A DNA stretch of 64,000 nucleotides from an uncultured Dorea sp. (GTDB lineage Bacteria > Bacillota > Clostridia > Lachnospirales > Lachnospiraceae): contig CAJTRM010000003.1 of the NCBI GenBank assembly GCA_910578865.1, positions 1 to 64,000 on the forward strand. The letters are read 5' to 3'. This document shows, one piece after another, positions 26,278-35,411 of the stretch. The notes beneath the pieces are model-generated. The model saw only the letters and a program-made list of their open reading frames with translations. It searched no databases and was not told where the DNA came from. Both the position numbers and the translations under genes were made by a program. Position 1 is the first letter of the stretch. Every line of letters begins with the position of its first letter.

Positions 26278-27296
26278 AGGTTCATATTACAAATCTGTAC
26301 GGGATGGGCGGCGCGGCCGGGAAGGCGCAGCAAATGACGGCAGATATTGCAAAAAGGGAATTAAATTTTCAGGAATTGGGAGTTTATAAATACCCTATAG
26401 ATTCAGATACCCCGGATATGCTGCGGACAAGGCTGGACGGGATTATAGCTTCTGTCAGTCACGGAGATATTGTGTTCTTCCAGTTGCCGACATGGAACGG
26501 TATCCGGTTCGATGAGATTTTTGAAGAACATTTTCGCGGCTATATGGGGCTGAAAAAAATATTTTTTATCCATGATGTGCCTCCGCTGATGGAAAAGAAA
26601 TTGTTCAGGGAGCTGGACCGATATATAGTTTTGTATAACCGGGCCGACCTGATAATCCTGCCATCGCAGAATATGGCTGATTATCTGCGGGCCCGGGGGC
26701 TGACTGTGGAAAAGATTGTAATCCAAAAAATGTGGGATGCCCCGGTGGATATTGATTCCACCATAATTCCGCGTTTCCGGAAACGAATGAACTTTGCGGC
26801 AGATGTTGTGACGTACCCCCGTCCCTTTGTTCACGATTGGAACAACAGCAAAGTGGAGCTGGCGGTTACGGCAGAGCCGGGGAATTATGAATGGGCGGAC
26901 AATAAAAACATCCGATTTCTGGGGTGGTTCAACAATGAGAATTCTCTGGCTGACGCACTTAGACGCAGCGGCGGGTTTGGCCTGCTCTGGCATGATGATC
27001 CGGTATGGACAGAATACATGAAGCGTAATGCCTGCTGTAAGCTGTCATCCTATCTTGGCGCCGGGCTTCCGGTGATCGTTCACAGCAGTGTTGCGGAGGC
27101 GGAAACAATCCGGCGGAAAAATCTGGGACTGGTTGTAGAATCGCTTGATGAGGCGGCGGAACGGGTAGAGCATATGACGCAAGAGCAGTATAACCGGATG
27201 GTACAGGATGTAGATTCCTTCGGCAGTCTTGTACGGCAGGGATATTTTGTAAAGAAGGTGCTGACTGATGCTGTGTTTGAATTACTGTATGACTGA
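26274..27296 (+). CDS. Gtf3-like glucosyltransferase
   Basis: The 340-residue protein begins MKVHITNLYGMGGAAGKAQQ and shows the Gtf3 pattern HGDIVFFQLPTWNGIRFDE, IFFIHDVPPLM, ADLIILPSQNM and GGFGLLWHDD, matching streptococcal Gtf3/Nss nearly motif for motif. In S. parasanguinis Gtf3 adds glucose to the first GlcNAc on the adhesin Fap1. ATG 26274, overlapping the previous stop, is chosen with GGGAGG upstream. It therefore should act as the second sugar step here; the donor is inferred from the family. Confidence 0.87.
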   Translation: MKVHITNLYGMGGAAGKAQQMTADIAKRELNFQELGVYKYPIDSDTPDMLRTRLDGIIASVSHGDIVFFQLPTWNGIRFDEIFEEHFRGYMGLKKIFFIHDVPPLMEKKLFRELDRYIVLYNRADLIILPSQNMADYLRARGLTVEKIVIQKMWDAPVDIDSTIIPRFRKRMNFAADVVTYPRPFVHDWNNSKVELAVTAEPGNYEWADNKNIRFLGWFNNENSLADALRRSGGFGLLWHDDPVWTEYMKRNACCKLSSYLGAGLPVIVHSSVAEAETIRRKNLGLVVESLDEAAERVEHMTQEQYNRMVQDVDSFGSLVRQGYFVKKVLTDAVFELLYD

Positions 27297-27364
27297 GATC
27301 CGGTACGGGATTCGGCCGGCTTTGGTTGCCGGCCGTAAGCGCAGAAGAAAGGAAATGCGACAAT

Positions 27365-28834
27365 ATGATTTATAACTTTCATCATTTTTATTACTGGCTG
27401 AAGGGCGGTGTGGAAACGGGGCAGGCCTATCGGGCGAAGATCTTCCGAGACCTGGGCCTTGAGGCAAAATTTGTATTTGCTACTACGTTTCCTGATCAAA
27501 ATATTCAGCATGAAACAGCCTATCTTGGGTTTCAGGACTCTGAGGTGATATGGATGTACGGATTTTTTTCAGACTGTAAGATTTCTCCCGTCACTTATAC
27601 TCTGGAACAGCTGGAAAAGACCTTTGAGGAGAGGAATTACACGTTTTCAAGAGATGGAAGCACCGTGACATATCATTTTCCAGATTTGGGTGTCTATTAT
27701 AAGGTCTACATGACAGATGAAAAAAATGAGTTTGTCCACAGGGTCGTGATGGTTTCCGGGGGGTGTCTGATCCGGAAGGATTATTATACGTATTGCAGGA
27801 TCTACTCAGAATATTATGCTCCGGTGAACGGACAGGCGAGTCTGTATCTGAGGAGGTTTTTCAATGAGGACGGGAGCGTGGCATATGAAGAAATTGTTGA
27901 AGGGGATACAGCTTTTTATAAATTCCCGGACCGTATGCTTTACTCCAGAGAAGAGCTGCTGGCACAGCTGATGCAGGGGCTGAACCTTACGGAAGATGAT
28001 GTGGTTCTTATTGACGGTGAACCGGGAATGATAGAACGGGCGGCATTTATACAAAATGCTGCGCCTGCAAAGGTCGGTCTGATCATTCATGCCGATCATT
28101 TCTGGAATTATGATGAAGAGCGTGTGTTATGGTATGGTATTTACGAGTACGCCTTTGCCCATCCGGAAAAGATCAGTTTTTTCATTACCAATACAGATGC
28201 ACAGAATAACCTTCTGAGGGAACAGTTTCAGAAATATACGGGGACTGTGCCTGATATCCGCACGATACCGGTGGTGGGGCTTGACGAGTTGAAAAAGCCG
28301 GACAGGGAAAGAAGAAAACACGCTTTGATCTCCGCGGGACGGCTGGCGCCGGAAAAGCGGATGGATCAGGTGATAAAGGCTGCGGCGGAAGCAAAAAAGG
28401 ATATACCGGACCTGTCTCTTGATATCTATGGAGAAGGCAGGGAGAGGGAGAATCTGCAGGAGCTGATCGATACGCTTGGCTGCGGTGACTGTGTGCGGCT
28501 GTGCGGATTCAGGAAGCTGGGGGAACTCTACAAGGAATATGATGCATATATATCGGCATCTTATGTAGAAACGCTGGGGGTGACCCTGCTGGAGGCTGTC
28601 GGCTCAGGCCTGCCTGTTGTAAGCTATGATATGAGGTATGGGGCCCAGATGTTCGTTGATGAGGGTGAAAACGGGTATAAGGTTCCATGGGAAAATGTGG
28701 AAGAGCTGGCAAGGGCAATTGTCCGTCTGTTTACAGAGGCAGATCTGGAGGCATTCCGGAAGCATTCTTATGAGAAGGCAGAGACCTGTCTGACAAAGGA
28801 GGTAGCAGAGAGATGGAAAACCCTATTATGTTAG
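27365..28834 (+). CDS. GtfA-like glycosyltransferase (paralogue 3, paired with GtfB-like 1)
   Basis: 489 residues, starting MIYNFHHFYYWLKGGVETGQ; the ATG at 27365 is preceded by AAGGAAA and a longer frame from 27326 adds only linker-like sequence. The middle beta domain (RKDYYTYCRIYSEYYAPVNG) and C-terminal GT4 half with ETLGVTLLEA are intact. Its end overlaps the following GtfB-like gene by 22 bases, the same overlap as in the second GtfA/GtfB pair at 32916-32937, which suggests the pair was duplicated as a unit. Confidence 0.84.
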   Translation: MIYNFHHFYYWLKGGVETGQAYRAKIFRDLGLEAKFVFATTFPDQNIQHETAYLGFQDSEVIWMYGFFSDCKISPVTYTLEQLEKTFEERNYTFSRDGSTVTYHFPDLGVYYKVYMTDEKNEFVHRVVMVSGGCLIRKDYYTYCRIYSEYYAPVNGQASLYLRRFFNEDGSVAYEEIVEGDTAFYKFPDRMLYSREELLAQLMQGLNLTEDDVVLIDGEPGMIERAAFIQNAAPAKVGLIIHADHFWNYDEERVLWYGIYEYAFAHPEKISFFITNTDAQNNLLREQFQKYTGTVPDIRTIPVVGLDELKKPDRERRKHALISAGRLAPEKRMDQVIKAAAEAKKDIPDLSLDIYGEGRERENLQELIDTLGCGDCVRLCGFRKLGELYKEYDAYISASYVETLGVTLLEAVGSGLPVVSYDMRYGAQMFVDEGENGYKVPWENVEELARAIVRLFTEADLEAFRKHSYEKAETCLTKEVAERWKTLLC

Positions 28835-30183
28835 AGGATACTATATTATTGTTTGACAGTTATTCCCCGGACAGCAGGCGTCTGCATGATTCCTTCCGGC
28901 TGGCGGGATGTAAGTGCTCTGCAGTCATCCTGGAAGAAAATGATTTTCTGCCGGAAGGAGTCCTGTCCGTGTTCGATCTGTTTTTGGGCTATTATGAAAA
29001 AAATGGAGAAAGCCCCGGAAAGCCCAGATTTTTTAATGAGGTCAGGGTGCCTGATCTGTGGAGCATCCATGCAGGGGTAGGTGAGACGGAGTATGGAAGG
29101 ATTACCTACCAGCATGAAGAAAAGGGAAGAATCCATTATCTGGATTCACCAAAGAAGTATCTGGTGGAGGCGGTGGATTGGTTTGACCGGAAAGGCGCCG
29201 TACGTTTCCGGGATCATTATAACCGTTACGGGGCAGTCTGCGCCAGGACTGTTTATGACAAAGAGGGGAGAGAACTGGGGAAAACATGGTTTTCTGCGGG
29301 AGGACAGGAGGCTGTCACACTGAATTGTGTTACGAGGGATTACATCGTAAATGACGGTGAACGGATAAAGTTCTTCCGGTCAAAGCTGGATATGGCGATA
29401 TACTTTTTACGACGGGCAGGTATTGAGCAGAAGCAGGTGTTTTATAACTCACTGGCGAATCCGTTTTTGATTTCCAACAGACTTGCTGCTTCGGGAAAAC
29501 GGGATGTGTTGTTCTGGCAGGAAGGAGTAGGTGAAGGAATCCCGGGGAATATGCAGACGATTCTAAACGGGCAGGCGGCCCGCACAGGCAGGATTCTGGT
29601 ACAGAGAAAGGATTCCTGTGACCGTCTTCTGGAACTGGGGGCGGATCCTGATATTGTACAGAGATTTGGATTTGTATATGATTTTAAGAAGAAGAACGGT
29701 CACAGGCCGCAGGCTCTGATCTGTACCAATTCAGAACAAATAGAACATTGTGAAGAGTTGATACAGGCATTTCCTCAGATGCAGTTCCATATTGCTGCGG
29801 TCACTCTGATGTCGCCCAAACTGACGGACATGGAGAAATATGAGAATGTAAGCCTGTATCCGGGAGCGCAGTCAGAGACTTTGGAGGAACTGTTCCGGTT
29901 ATGTGATTATTATTTTGACATCAATTACTGGTCTGAGATCGTTTCTGCGGTGTATCAGGCGTTTTTGCATGATCATTTGATCTTTGCATTTGAGGAGACT
30001 GTACATAACAAGGCATTCGTAGCGGATGCGCATGTGTATCCTGCGGCGGAATTCGGAAGACTGGTTTCGGATGTGAGAGCAGTCATGGAGGATCGGGAGC
30101 AGATGGAGCAGCATCTGAAGATGCAGCGGAAGGATGCCATGGCGGAAGAAAAGGAAGCATATACAGTGCTGACGGAATCGTAA
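28813..30183 (+). CDS. GtfB-like glycosyltransferase-stabilising subunit 1
   Basis: The 456-residue protein follows the GtfB plan: LLFDSYSPDSRRLHDSFRLA at the start, then DFLPEGVLSVFDLFLG, beta domain with VDWFDRKGAVRFRDHYNRYG, and C-terminal LICTNSEQIEHCEELIQAFP and YYFDINYWSEIV. GtfB is a catalytically silent GT-B-fold partner that binds the partly glycosylated adhesin and activates GtfA. Compared with the third copy, DINHGGEI has become DINYWSEI, a change at the nucleotide-sugar-like cleft. Likely partner is the GtfA-like protein just upstream. Confidence 0.85.
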   Translation: MENPIMLEDTILLFDSYSPDSRRLHDSFRLAGCKCSAVILEENDFLPEGVLSVFDLFLGYYEKNGESPGKPRFFNEVRVPDLWSIHAGVGETEYGRITYQHEEKGRIHYLDSPKKYLVEAVDWFDRKGAVRFRDHYNRYGAVCARTVYDKEGRELGKTWFSAGGQEAVTLNCVTRDYIVNDGERIKFFRSKLDMAIYFLRRAGIEQKQVFYNSLANPFLISNRLAASGKRDVLFWQEGVGEGIPGNMQTILNGQAARTGRILVQRKDSCDRLLELGADPDIVQRFGFVYDFKKKNGHRPQALICTNSEQIEHCEELIQAFPQMQFHIAAVTLMSPKLTDMEKYENVSLYPGAQSETLEELFRLCDYYFDINYWSEIVSAVYQAFLHDHLIFAFEETVHNKAFVADAHVYPAAEFGRLVSDVRAVMEDREQMEQHLKMQRKDAMAEEKEAYTVLTES

Positions 30184-30200
30184 GGCAGAAAGGATACGAG

Positions 30201-31457
30201 ATGGTTGTCTTTTTTGATAAGTATACAGATAATGTTGAAAAATTGCAGGAAACGATGCAGTGTTTAGGACAGGATGTAAGGATTGCGGTGTTGAAGGATG
30301 ACGGTTTCCTGCCGGACAACGTATTATCCCCTTTTGAATTTTTCACTTACCGGGGCGGACAGAAAGAGTTCGCCGAGAGGGATCTGTTTTATAATTTTAT
30401 CGAACTCCCTGAATTCTGGGAGGTGCGCCTGACCGGGCAGACGGGCGGAATCTTTGATATGGGCTGTGAGAAAGCAAAGATTTATTTCCGGGAACCGGCA
30501 GAAAAGAGAAATGTGCAGCGGGTAGAGTGGCATATGGAGGACGGCTGGGTCTATAAGATTGACTACTATAACAAATATGCCCTGAAATATGCAAGTGAAT
30601 TTCCGGATGCAGACGGAACCGTGGAGTCCAGGGTGTTCTATTCCGATAAAAACCAGGAAATGGTGGCTGAGCAGCCGGTGAATGGCAGGATTGTCCTGTT
30701 GGATCACAGTATGGTGAAAAAGATATTTGACTCCCGGGCCGATTTTATTACTTATTATCTGAAGGAAGCCGGGTTGGGAGAGGAATGTGCCCTGTTTGTG
30801 CAGGAGGAGAAAACCCTGAAGGATCTGGGACTGTCTTCCGGCAAGGGAAAGATGTGGGCTGGTGTTTTGTTTTCGGATCAGGGTCTGCTGAATAAATATA
30901 CCGGAACGGGGCTTATGAACGGCAGCAGGTTCTACAGGATACCGCGGCATTACAGGGTGAATCATGCAAGGAGTGAAGCGATGATCCTGACAGCCTCCGA
31001 CCAGGTGGAGCAGATTGAATATCTGATCAGCGAGCTGCCGGATATGAGGTTCCATATTGCGGCGCATACGCAGGTGTCAGATAGACTGAATAAGCTGGAG
31101 GCAGCGGGAAATGTAAAAGTATACCCTCAGATCAGCCGGCAGGATCTGGATATGCTGTGGGACACTTGTGATTTTTATCTGGATATCAATCACTACTATG
31201 AAATATACGACGCAGTAAATAACGCACATGTGAGAAATCAGATGATTCTGGGATTTGAACATACGGTGCACCACAGAGAGCTGATGGCCGGCGAGGGAGT
31301 CTTCGCCGGGACAGCGCGGGAGCAGATGGTTCTGATGATAAAAGAATTAACGGAAAACCCGGACAGGGTACAAAGGTTTCTGAGTGCACAGCAGCAAAGA
31401 AAGCAAGAGATATGGCGAAACAAATGGAAGAGGAGGGAGAACAGCCATGGTATATAA
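30201..31457 (+). CDS. GtfB-like subunit 2 (shorter, divergent)
   Basis: At 418 residues this is the shortest and most divergent GtfB relative: VVFFDKYTDNVEKLQETMQC start, DGFLPDNVLSPFEFFTYRGG, then a recognisable but degenerate beta domain and C-terminal ILTASDQVEQIEYLISELPD with LDINHYYEIYD. No GtfA partner precedes it directly; it is wedged between two GtfA/GtfB pairs and overlaps the next gtfA by 11 bases. It may be a duplicate drifting toward a new acceptor, or part of a heterocomplex. Its ribosome site is AAAGGAT. Confidence 0.8.
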   Translation: MVVFFDKYTDNVEKLQETMQCLGQDVRIAVLKDDGFLPDNVLSPFEFFTYRGGQKEFAERDLFYNFIELPEFWEVRLTGQTGGIFDMGCEKAKIYFREPAEKRNVQRVEWHMEDGWVYKIDYYNKYALKYASEFPDADGTVESRVFYSDKNQEMVAEQPVNGRIVLLDHSMVKKIFDSRADFITYYLKEAGLGEECALFVQEEKTLKDLGLSSGKGKMWAGVLFSDQGLLNKYTGTGLMNGSRFYRIPRHYRVNHARSEAMILTASDQVEQIEYLISELPDMRFHIAAHTQVSDRLNKLEAAGNVKVYPQISRQDLDMLWDTCDFYLDINHYYEIYDAVNNAHVRNQMILGFEHTVHHRELMAGEGVFAGTAREQMVLMIKELTENPDRVQRFLSAQQQRKQEIWRNKWKRRENSHGI

Positions 31458-32937
31458 TTTTAACCTGGGGGTCGGCTGGGCCAGCAGTGGAGTGGAGTAC
31501 GCGCAGGCATACAGAGCAAAGCTTCTGCGGAGGATCGGGCAGGAGGCAAGATTTGTTTTTACAAACATGTTTCCGCAGGACAATATCCAGCACATGACAG
31601 AAAATATCGGATTTCTGGATTCAGAGGTGATATGGCTTTATACGTTTTTTACAGACTGTAAGATATCGCCGGTGACATTTACGCTGAAGGATCTGGAACT
31701 GACATTTGGAAGCAAAAACTTTTCGGGGGCCAGGGACGGGGCAAAGGTTAAGTATACCTTCCCGGGAACTAACACCTACTATGTGGCATATCTCGTAAAC
31801 GAAAAGGAAAAACGGGTACACCGGGTAGAAATGGTGTCTAACGGCTGCCTGATCCGAAAGGATTACTATACGTACTGCAGGATTTATTCGGAATATTATG
31901 CGCCTCTGGATAATAAGGCACATCTCTACCACCGTAGATTTTTCAATGAGGACGGCTCAGTCGCTTATGAAGAGATCACGGATAACGGTGCAGTCATGTA
32001 TCAATTTCCGGACAGGCTTATCGGTTCCAGGGAAGAGCTGGTGGGATATATGGTATCGCGTCTGAACCTTACAAGGAAAGATATCCTCCTGATTGACAGG
32101 ACGACAGGAATCGGACAGGCAATCATGCAGAATGCCGGGGCGGCCAGGATCGGAATCATTATCCATGCGGACCATTTCAGCGAGGGGAGTACGGACGATG
32201 AGGCAATTCTCTGGAATAATTATTATGAATATGCATTCTCACAGAGGAAACATGTCAGATTCTATGTGACTTCTACCGATGTGCAGAATCGTCTGTTGAA
32301 GCAGCAGTTCAAAAAATATAAGGGGGCGAACCCAAAGATTGTGACAATTCCGGTGGGAAGCCTGGATGAACTGAAGGTTCCGAAGAAGGCCAGACGAAAA
32401 CATTCTCTGATCACAGCCTCCCGGCTTGCCGGTGAGAAGCATATTGACTGGATCGTGGATGCGGTTGCGGAGGCGCGCAGGACAGTGAAGGACATCTCCC
32501 TGGATATTTACGGGAAAGGCGGAGAGGAAGGAAGGATCAGAGAGCAGATCAAACAGCGGAAGTGTGAAGATTGTATACGGCTGTGCGGTCAGCAGAATCT
32601 GGACGAGGTGTATAAAAATTACGAGGCATACCTGTCAGGCTCAACCAGTGAGGGATTTGGACTTACACTTATGGAGGCTGTCGGTTCCGGCCTTCCTATT
32701 ATCGGTTTTGATGTGCGCTATGGGAATCCGAACTTTATAGACGATGGGAAAAACGGATACCTGATCCCGGTACATGATAAGATAGAGAAGCAGGAACGGG
32801 TGCAGAAGCTTGCAGAGGCGATTGTCCGTCTGTTCACGGAAGCGGATCTGGAAGAGTTTCATAAACATTCATATCACAAAGCAAATGAATATCTTACAAC
32901 GGAAGTGGAGAAAAAATGGAAAAATATATTGAAATAA
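31447..32937 (+). CDS. gtfA: Canonical GtfA: adhesin O-GlcNAc transferase catalytic subunit
   Basis: The start MVYNFNLGVGWASSGVEYAQ is almost the streptococcal GtfA N-terminus, so this is the orthologue-like copy among the four. ATG 31447 is preceded by AGGAGGGAG. It has the inserted beta-sheet domain (RKDYYTYCRIYSEYYAPLDN), DRTTGIGQAIMQNAGAARIG, the GT4 motif EGFGLTLMEAVGSGLP (E-x7-E) and KNGYLIP. With GtfB it transfers GlcNAc from UDP-GlcNAc to Ser/Thr of the adhesin in the cytosol before export. 496 residues, close to the usual ~500. Confidence 0.92.
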   Translation: MVYNFNLGVGWASSGVEYAQAYRAKLLRRIGQEARFVFTNMFPQDNIQHMTENIGFLDSEVIWLYTFFTDCKISPVTFTLKDLELTFGSKNFSGARDGAKVKYTFPGTNTYYVAYLVNEKEKRVHRVEMVSNGCLIRKDYYTYCRIYSEYYAPLDNKAHLYHRRFFNEDGSVAYEEITDNGAVMYQFPDRLIGSREELVGYMVSRLNLTRKDILLIDRTTGIGQAIMQNAGAARIGIIIHADHFSEGSTDDEAILWNNYYEYAFSQRKHVRFYVTSTDVQNRLLKQQFKKYKGANPKIVTIPVGSLDELKVPKKARRKHSLITASRLAGEKHIDWIVDAVAEARRTVKDISLDIYGKGGEEGRIREQIKQRKCEDCIRLCGQQNLDEVYKNYEAYLSGSTSEGFGLTLMEAVGSGLPIIGFDVRYGNPNFIDDGKNGYLIPVHDKIEKQERVQKLAEAIVRLFTEADLEEFHKHSYHKANEYLTTEVEKKWKNILK

Positions 32938-34274
32938 AGGATACCATACTGTTATTTGACAATTACGGGACAGACAGCCAGAGTCTGCATACTTCATTCC
33001 GGGCGGCCGGGTATAAGTTTCCGGCGGTGGTGATTGAGGATGACGGCTTCCTGCCGGACGATGTGATGTCGGTCTACGGTTTTTTTCTGGGCAGCTTCGG
33101 GGAGGTTTACGGAGAACAGGCGCGGCCGAAATATTTTAATGAGATTACTGTGCCGGAGTATTGGGAAATAAGCGGTAATAATACCAGTGGGTCGGTGCAT
33201 GATCTATACAGGAAGAGAGGGAAAATATTTTATACGGAACCACTTCATAAACGGCGTGTAAAGATTGTAGACTGGTATGATGAGAAGGAGGTCGTCCGTG
33301 TCAGCGACCATTATAATCGTTACGGTGCTGTTTTTGCCAGAACAACATTTAACAGTAAAGGGCAGAGGTTTTGTAAGTCTTATTTTTCGGCAGGGGGTCA
33401 GGAGATTATTGTTGAAAACTTCGCCACAAAAGATATCATTCTGAATGATGGCGGCGAAACACGAATTTTTCATTCAAAGACAGAATTTATCGTGTATTTT
33501 CTCGAAAAGGCAGGCTTTGAGAACAGCAGGATATTCTTTAACACTCTGTCTACGCCGTTCTTTGTATCAAACAGGCTGACCTCTGAGGAAAAGCGGGATA
33601 TCCTGTTCTGGCAGGAGCCTGTCAGGGATGATATTCCGGGAAATATGCAGGTCATATTTAAGGGGAAGGCCAGCCGCACGGCAGCCGTAATGGTGCAGAA
33701 GCGGCAGGCATTTGATAAACTGGCTGCTCTTGGGGCAGATCCGGATATGATTCACCGGCTGGGCTTTATCTATCCTTTCGCAAAGGAAAACAGGCACAGG
33801 CCGAAAGCGCTGATCTGTACCAATTCTGATCATATCGAACAGTGCGGGGAAATTGTGCAGGCGCTGCCGGAAATGCATTTTTGCATTGCGGCGCTCACGG
33901 AGATGTCATCAAAGCTTACCAGTATGGATAACTATGAAAATGTAAGTATTTATCCGGGAGTGAAGCAGGAGGTTCTGGACGGGCTGTTTGAGGAATGTGA
34001 TTTCTATCTGGATATTAACCATGGGGGGGAGATCGTATCGGCGGCTCACAGGGCATTCCTGCACAATCAGCTGATCTTTGCCTTTGAAGAGACGGTTCAT
34101 AACAGGGACTATGTTGCAGAGACGCAGATCTATCCGGCAGGCAGAAGCGACCGTTTGATTCACGATCTCAGAAAAGCGATGGAGGACGCGGAGGTATTGG
34201 AACAGCGCATTCAGAGCCAGCACGAGACTGCGATGGCCGAGGCGCCGGAGCGGTATGCTGAGCTTTGTAAATAA
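32916..34274 (+). CDS. gtfB: Canonical GtfB: partner of GtfA
   Basis: This 452-residue protein retains LLFDNYGTDSQSLHTSFRAA, EDDGFLPDDVMSVYGFFLG, KIVDWYDEKEVVRVSDHYNR, ILFWQEPVRDDIPGNMQVIF, ICTNSDHIEQCGEIVQALPE and YLDINHGGEIVSAAHRAFLH, matching streptococcal GtfB along its length. It overlaps gtfA by 22 bases and is the last gene of the island; no clear terminator is visible in the 65 bases before the convergent AraC gene. GtfB serves acceptor binding and complex stability. Confidence 0.92.
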   Translation: MEKYIEIKDTILLFDNYGTDSQSLHTSFRAAGYKFPAVVIEDDGFLPDDVMSVYGFFLGSFGEVYGEQARPKYFNEITVPEYWEISGNNTSGSVHDLYRKRGKIFYTEPLHKRRVKIVDWYDEKEVVRVSDHYNRYGAVFARTTFNSKGQRFCKSYFSAGGQEIIVENFATKDIILNDGGETRIFHSKTEFIVYFLEKAGFENSRIFFNTLSTPFFVSNRLTSEEKRDILFWQEPVRDDIPGNMQVIFKGKASRTAAVMVQKRQAFDKLAALGADPDMIHRLGFIYPFAKENRHRPKALICTNSDHIEQCGEIVQALPEMHFCIAALTEMSSKLTSMDNYENVSIYPGVKQEVLDGLFEECDFYLDINHGGEIVSAAHRAFLHNQLIFAFEETVHNRDYVAETQIYPAGRSDRLIHDLRKAMEDAEVLEQRIQSQHETAMAEAPERYAELCK

Positions 34275-34339
34275 TGGAGCGATAAAAGCTGAGTTTATAA
34301 ATCCGTGTCCAGGTCCGGATAGATCTGTTTTGTATTCTG

Positions 34340-35242
34340 TTATTTCATTAATTTTCTCCGTCTGTATTCCAGAGGGCTCATCTGATAGCGCTCCTTAAAT
34401 TTGCGGCAGAAATATCCTGCGCTTGCAAAGCCGGTATCCTCTGCGATGGCCGAGACGGACTTTTCCGTTGTGTAGAGCTGGTCGGCCGCCTGCATCAGCC
34501 GGTATTGTATCAGATATGCGACCGGAGGGATGCGGATGCCGGACTGAAAGATGTGCAAAGCCCCGCTTTTACTTATGGATGCAGAAGCAGCTATTTTATC
34601 CAGGGTGAGTTCCTCCGGGTAATGGTCGTGAATATACTGCATCATTACCTGAAGCCTTGCCTGCCGGTGGCTTAAGCGGTGAATGCCGTCCAAACCGGAC
34701 GGCGGCGCCAGGTGCCGGGTCAGAAGATCCCAGATCTGAAAAAGTAATTGCATAGTACGAAGTTCCCGCCGTTCGGTTTGCTCCTGCAGGCTGTAGATCT
34801 GTGCCAGGAGCTGCAGGATTCCCCCCTGCCACTCTACCTGTGGGTCAAATACCTGGTATGGGGCAAAGGAAGTGATTACCGGATGTATATAGTTCTTATA
34901 GATCAGGCTGTGTTCGGGAGCAAGCAGTCCGGGGGAAAATACAATATTCGGCAGCAGGACATCGTCCGAGGCCTCGAACCGATGGAGGATGCTGCTGTTG
35001 ATAAACATGCCGTATCCTTCGGAAAGCTCCAGCTTATCTGTTCCTACAAGGCATAGCAGGGAGCCTTCGGTAAGGGTCATAAATTCCAGTTCGTGATGCC
35101 AGTGCCAGTCTACGCAGTGAAAGTCAAACTGCCAGATATTTTCCAGATAATAAGCAAAAGGGTAGCTGCTGTCACCATGCTGCAGAGTTTCTCTCAGCGT
35201 ATCATCGGTTATGATACGCTGGTTTTCATTTATAGTTTTCAT
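34340..35242 (-). CDS. AraC-family regulator with cupin sensor
   Basis: The 300-residue product has a cupin-like N-terminal half (HCVDWHWHHELEFMTLTEGS, residues ~41-60; GYGMFINSSILHRFEA) and a two-HTH C-terminus (LTLDKIAASASISKSGALHI; VSAIAEDTGFASAGYFCRKF, followed by YQMSPLEYRRRK). It is convergent with gtfB and divergent from the MFS transporter, so transporter control is its probable job. A good promoter lies at 35275-35304. Confidence 0.9.
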   Translation of the reverse strand: MKTINENQRIITDDTLRETLQHGDSSYPFAYYLENIWQFDFHCVDWHWHHELEFMTLTEGSLLCLVGTDKLELSEGYGMFINSSILHRFEASDDVLLPNIVFSPGLLAPEHSLIYKNYIHPVITSFAPYQVFDPQVEWQGGILQLLAQIYSLQEQTERRELRTMQLLFQIWDLLTRHLAPPSGLDGIHRLSHRQARLQVMMQYIHDHYPEELTLDKIAASASISKSGALHIFQSGIRIPPVAYLIQYRLMQAADQLYTTEKSVSAIAEDTGFASAGYFCRKFKERYQMSPLEYRRRKLMK

Positions 35243-35274
35243 TTGAAGATCCGCTTTCCTTGATGTTTTGCGAT

Positions 35275-35304
35275 ATTATACCATAATTGTGTGATTCTGT
35301 ACAA
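35275..35304 (-). promoter_or_regulatory. Promoter of the AraC-family gene
   Basis: On the minus strand TTGTAC (35299-35304) and a perfect TATAAT (35275-35280) are separated by 18 bases, 33 bases from the ATG. On the plus strand a TATAAT at 35327-35332 without a good -35 could serve the divergent transporter gene under AraC activation. Confidence 0.6.
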
Positions 35305-35411
35305 TGAACCGGCACATAAAATGCGATATAATGTAACGGCTGGCTGTTGCGGGCGAAGTGAACGGCAGCAACGGATGAACGGATATGTATGACGGACAGG
35401 AGAAGATAAAA

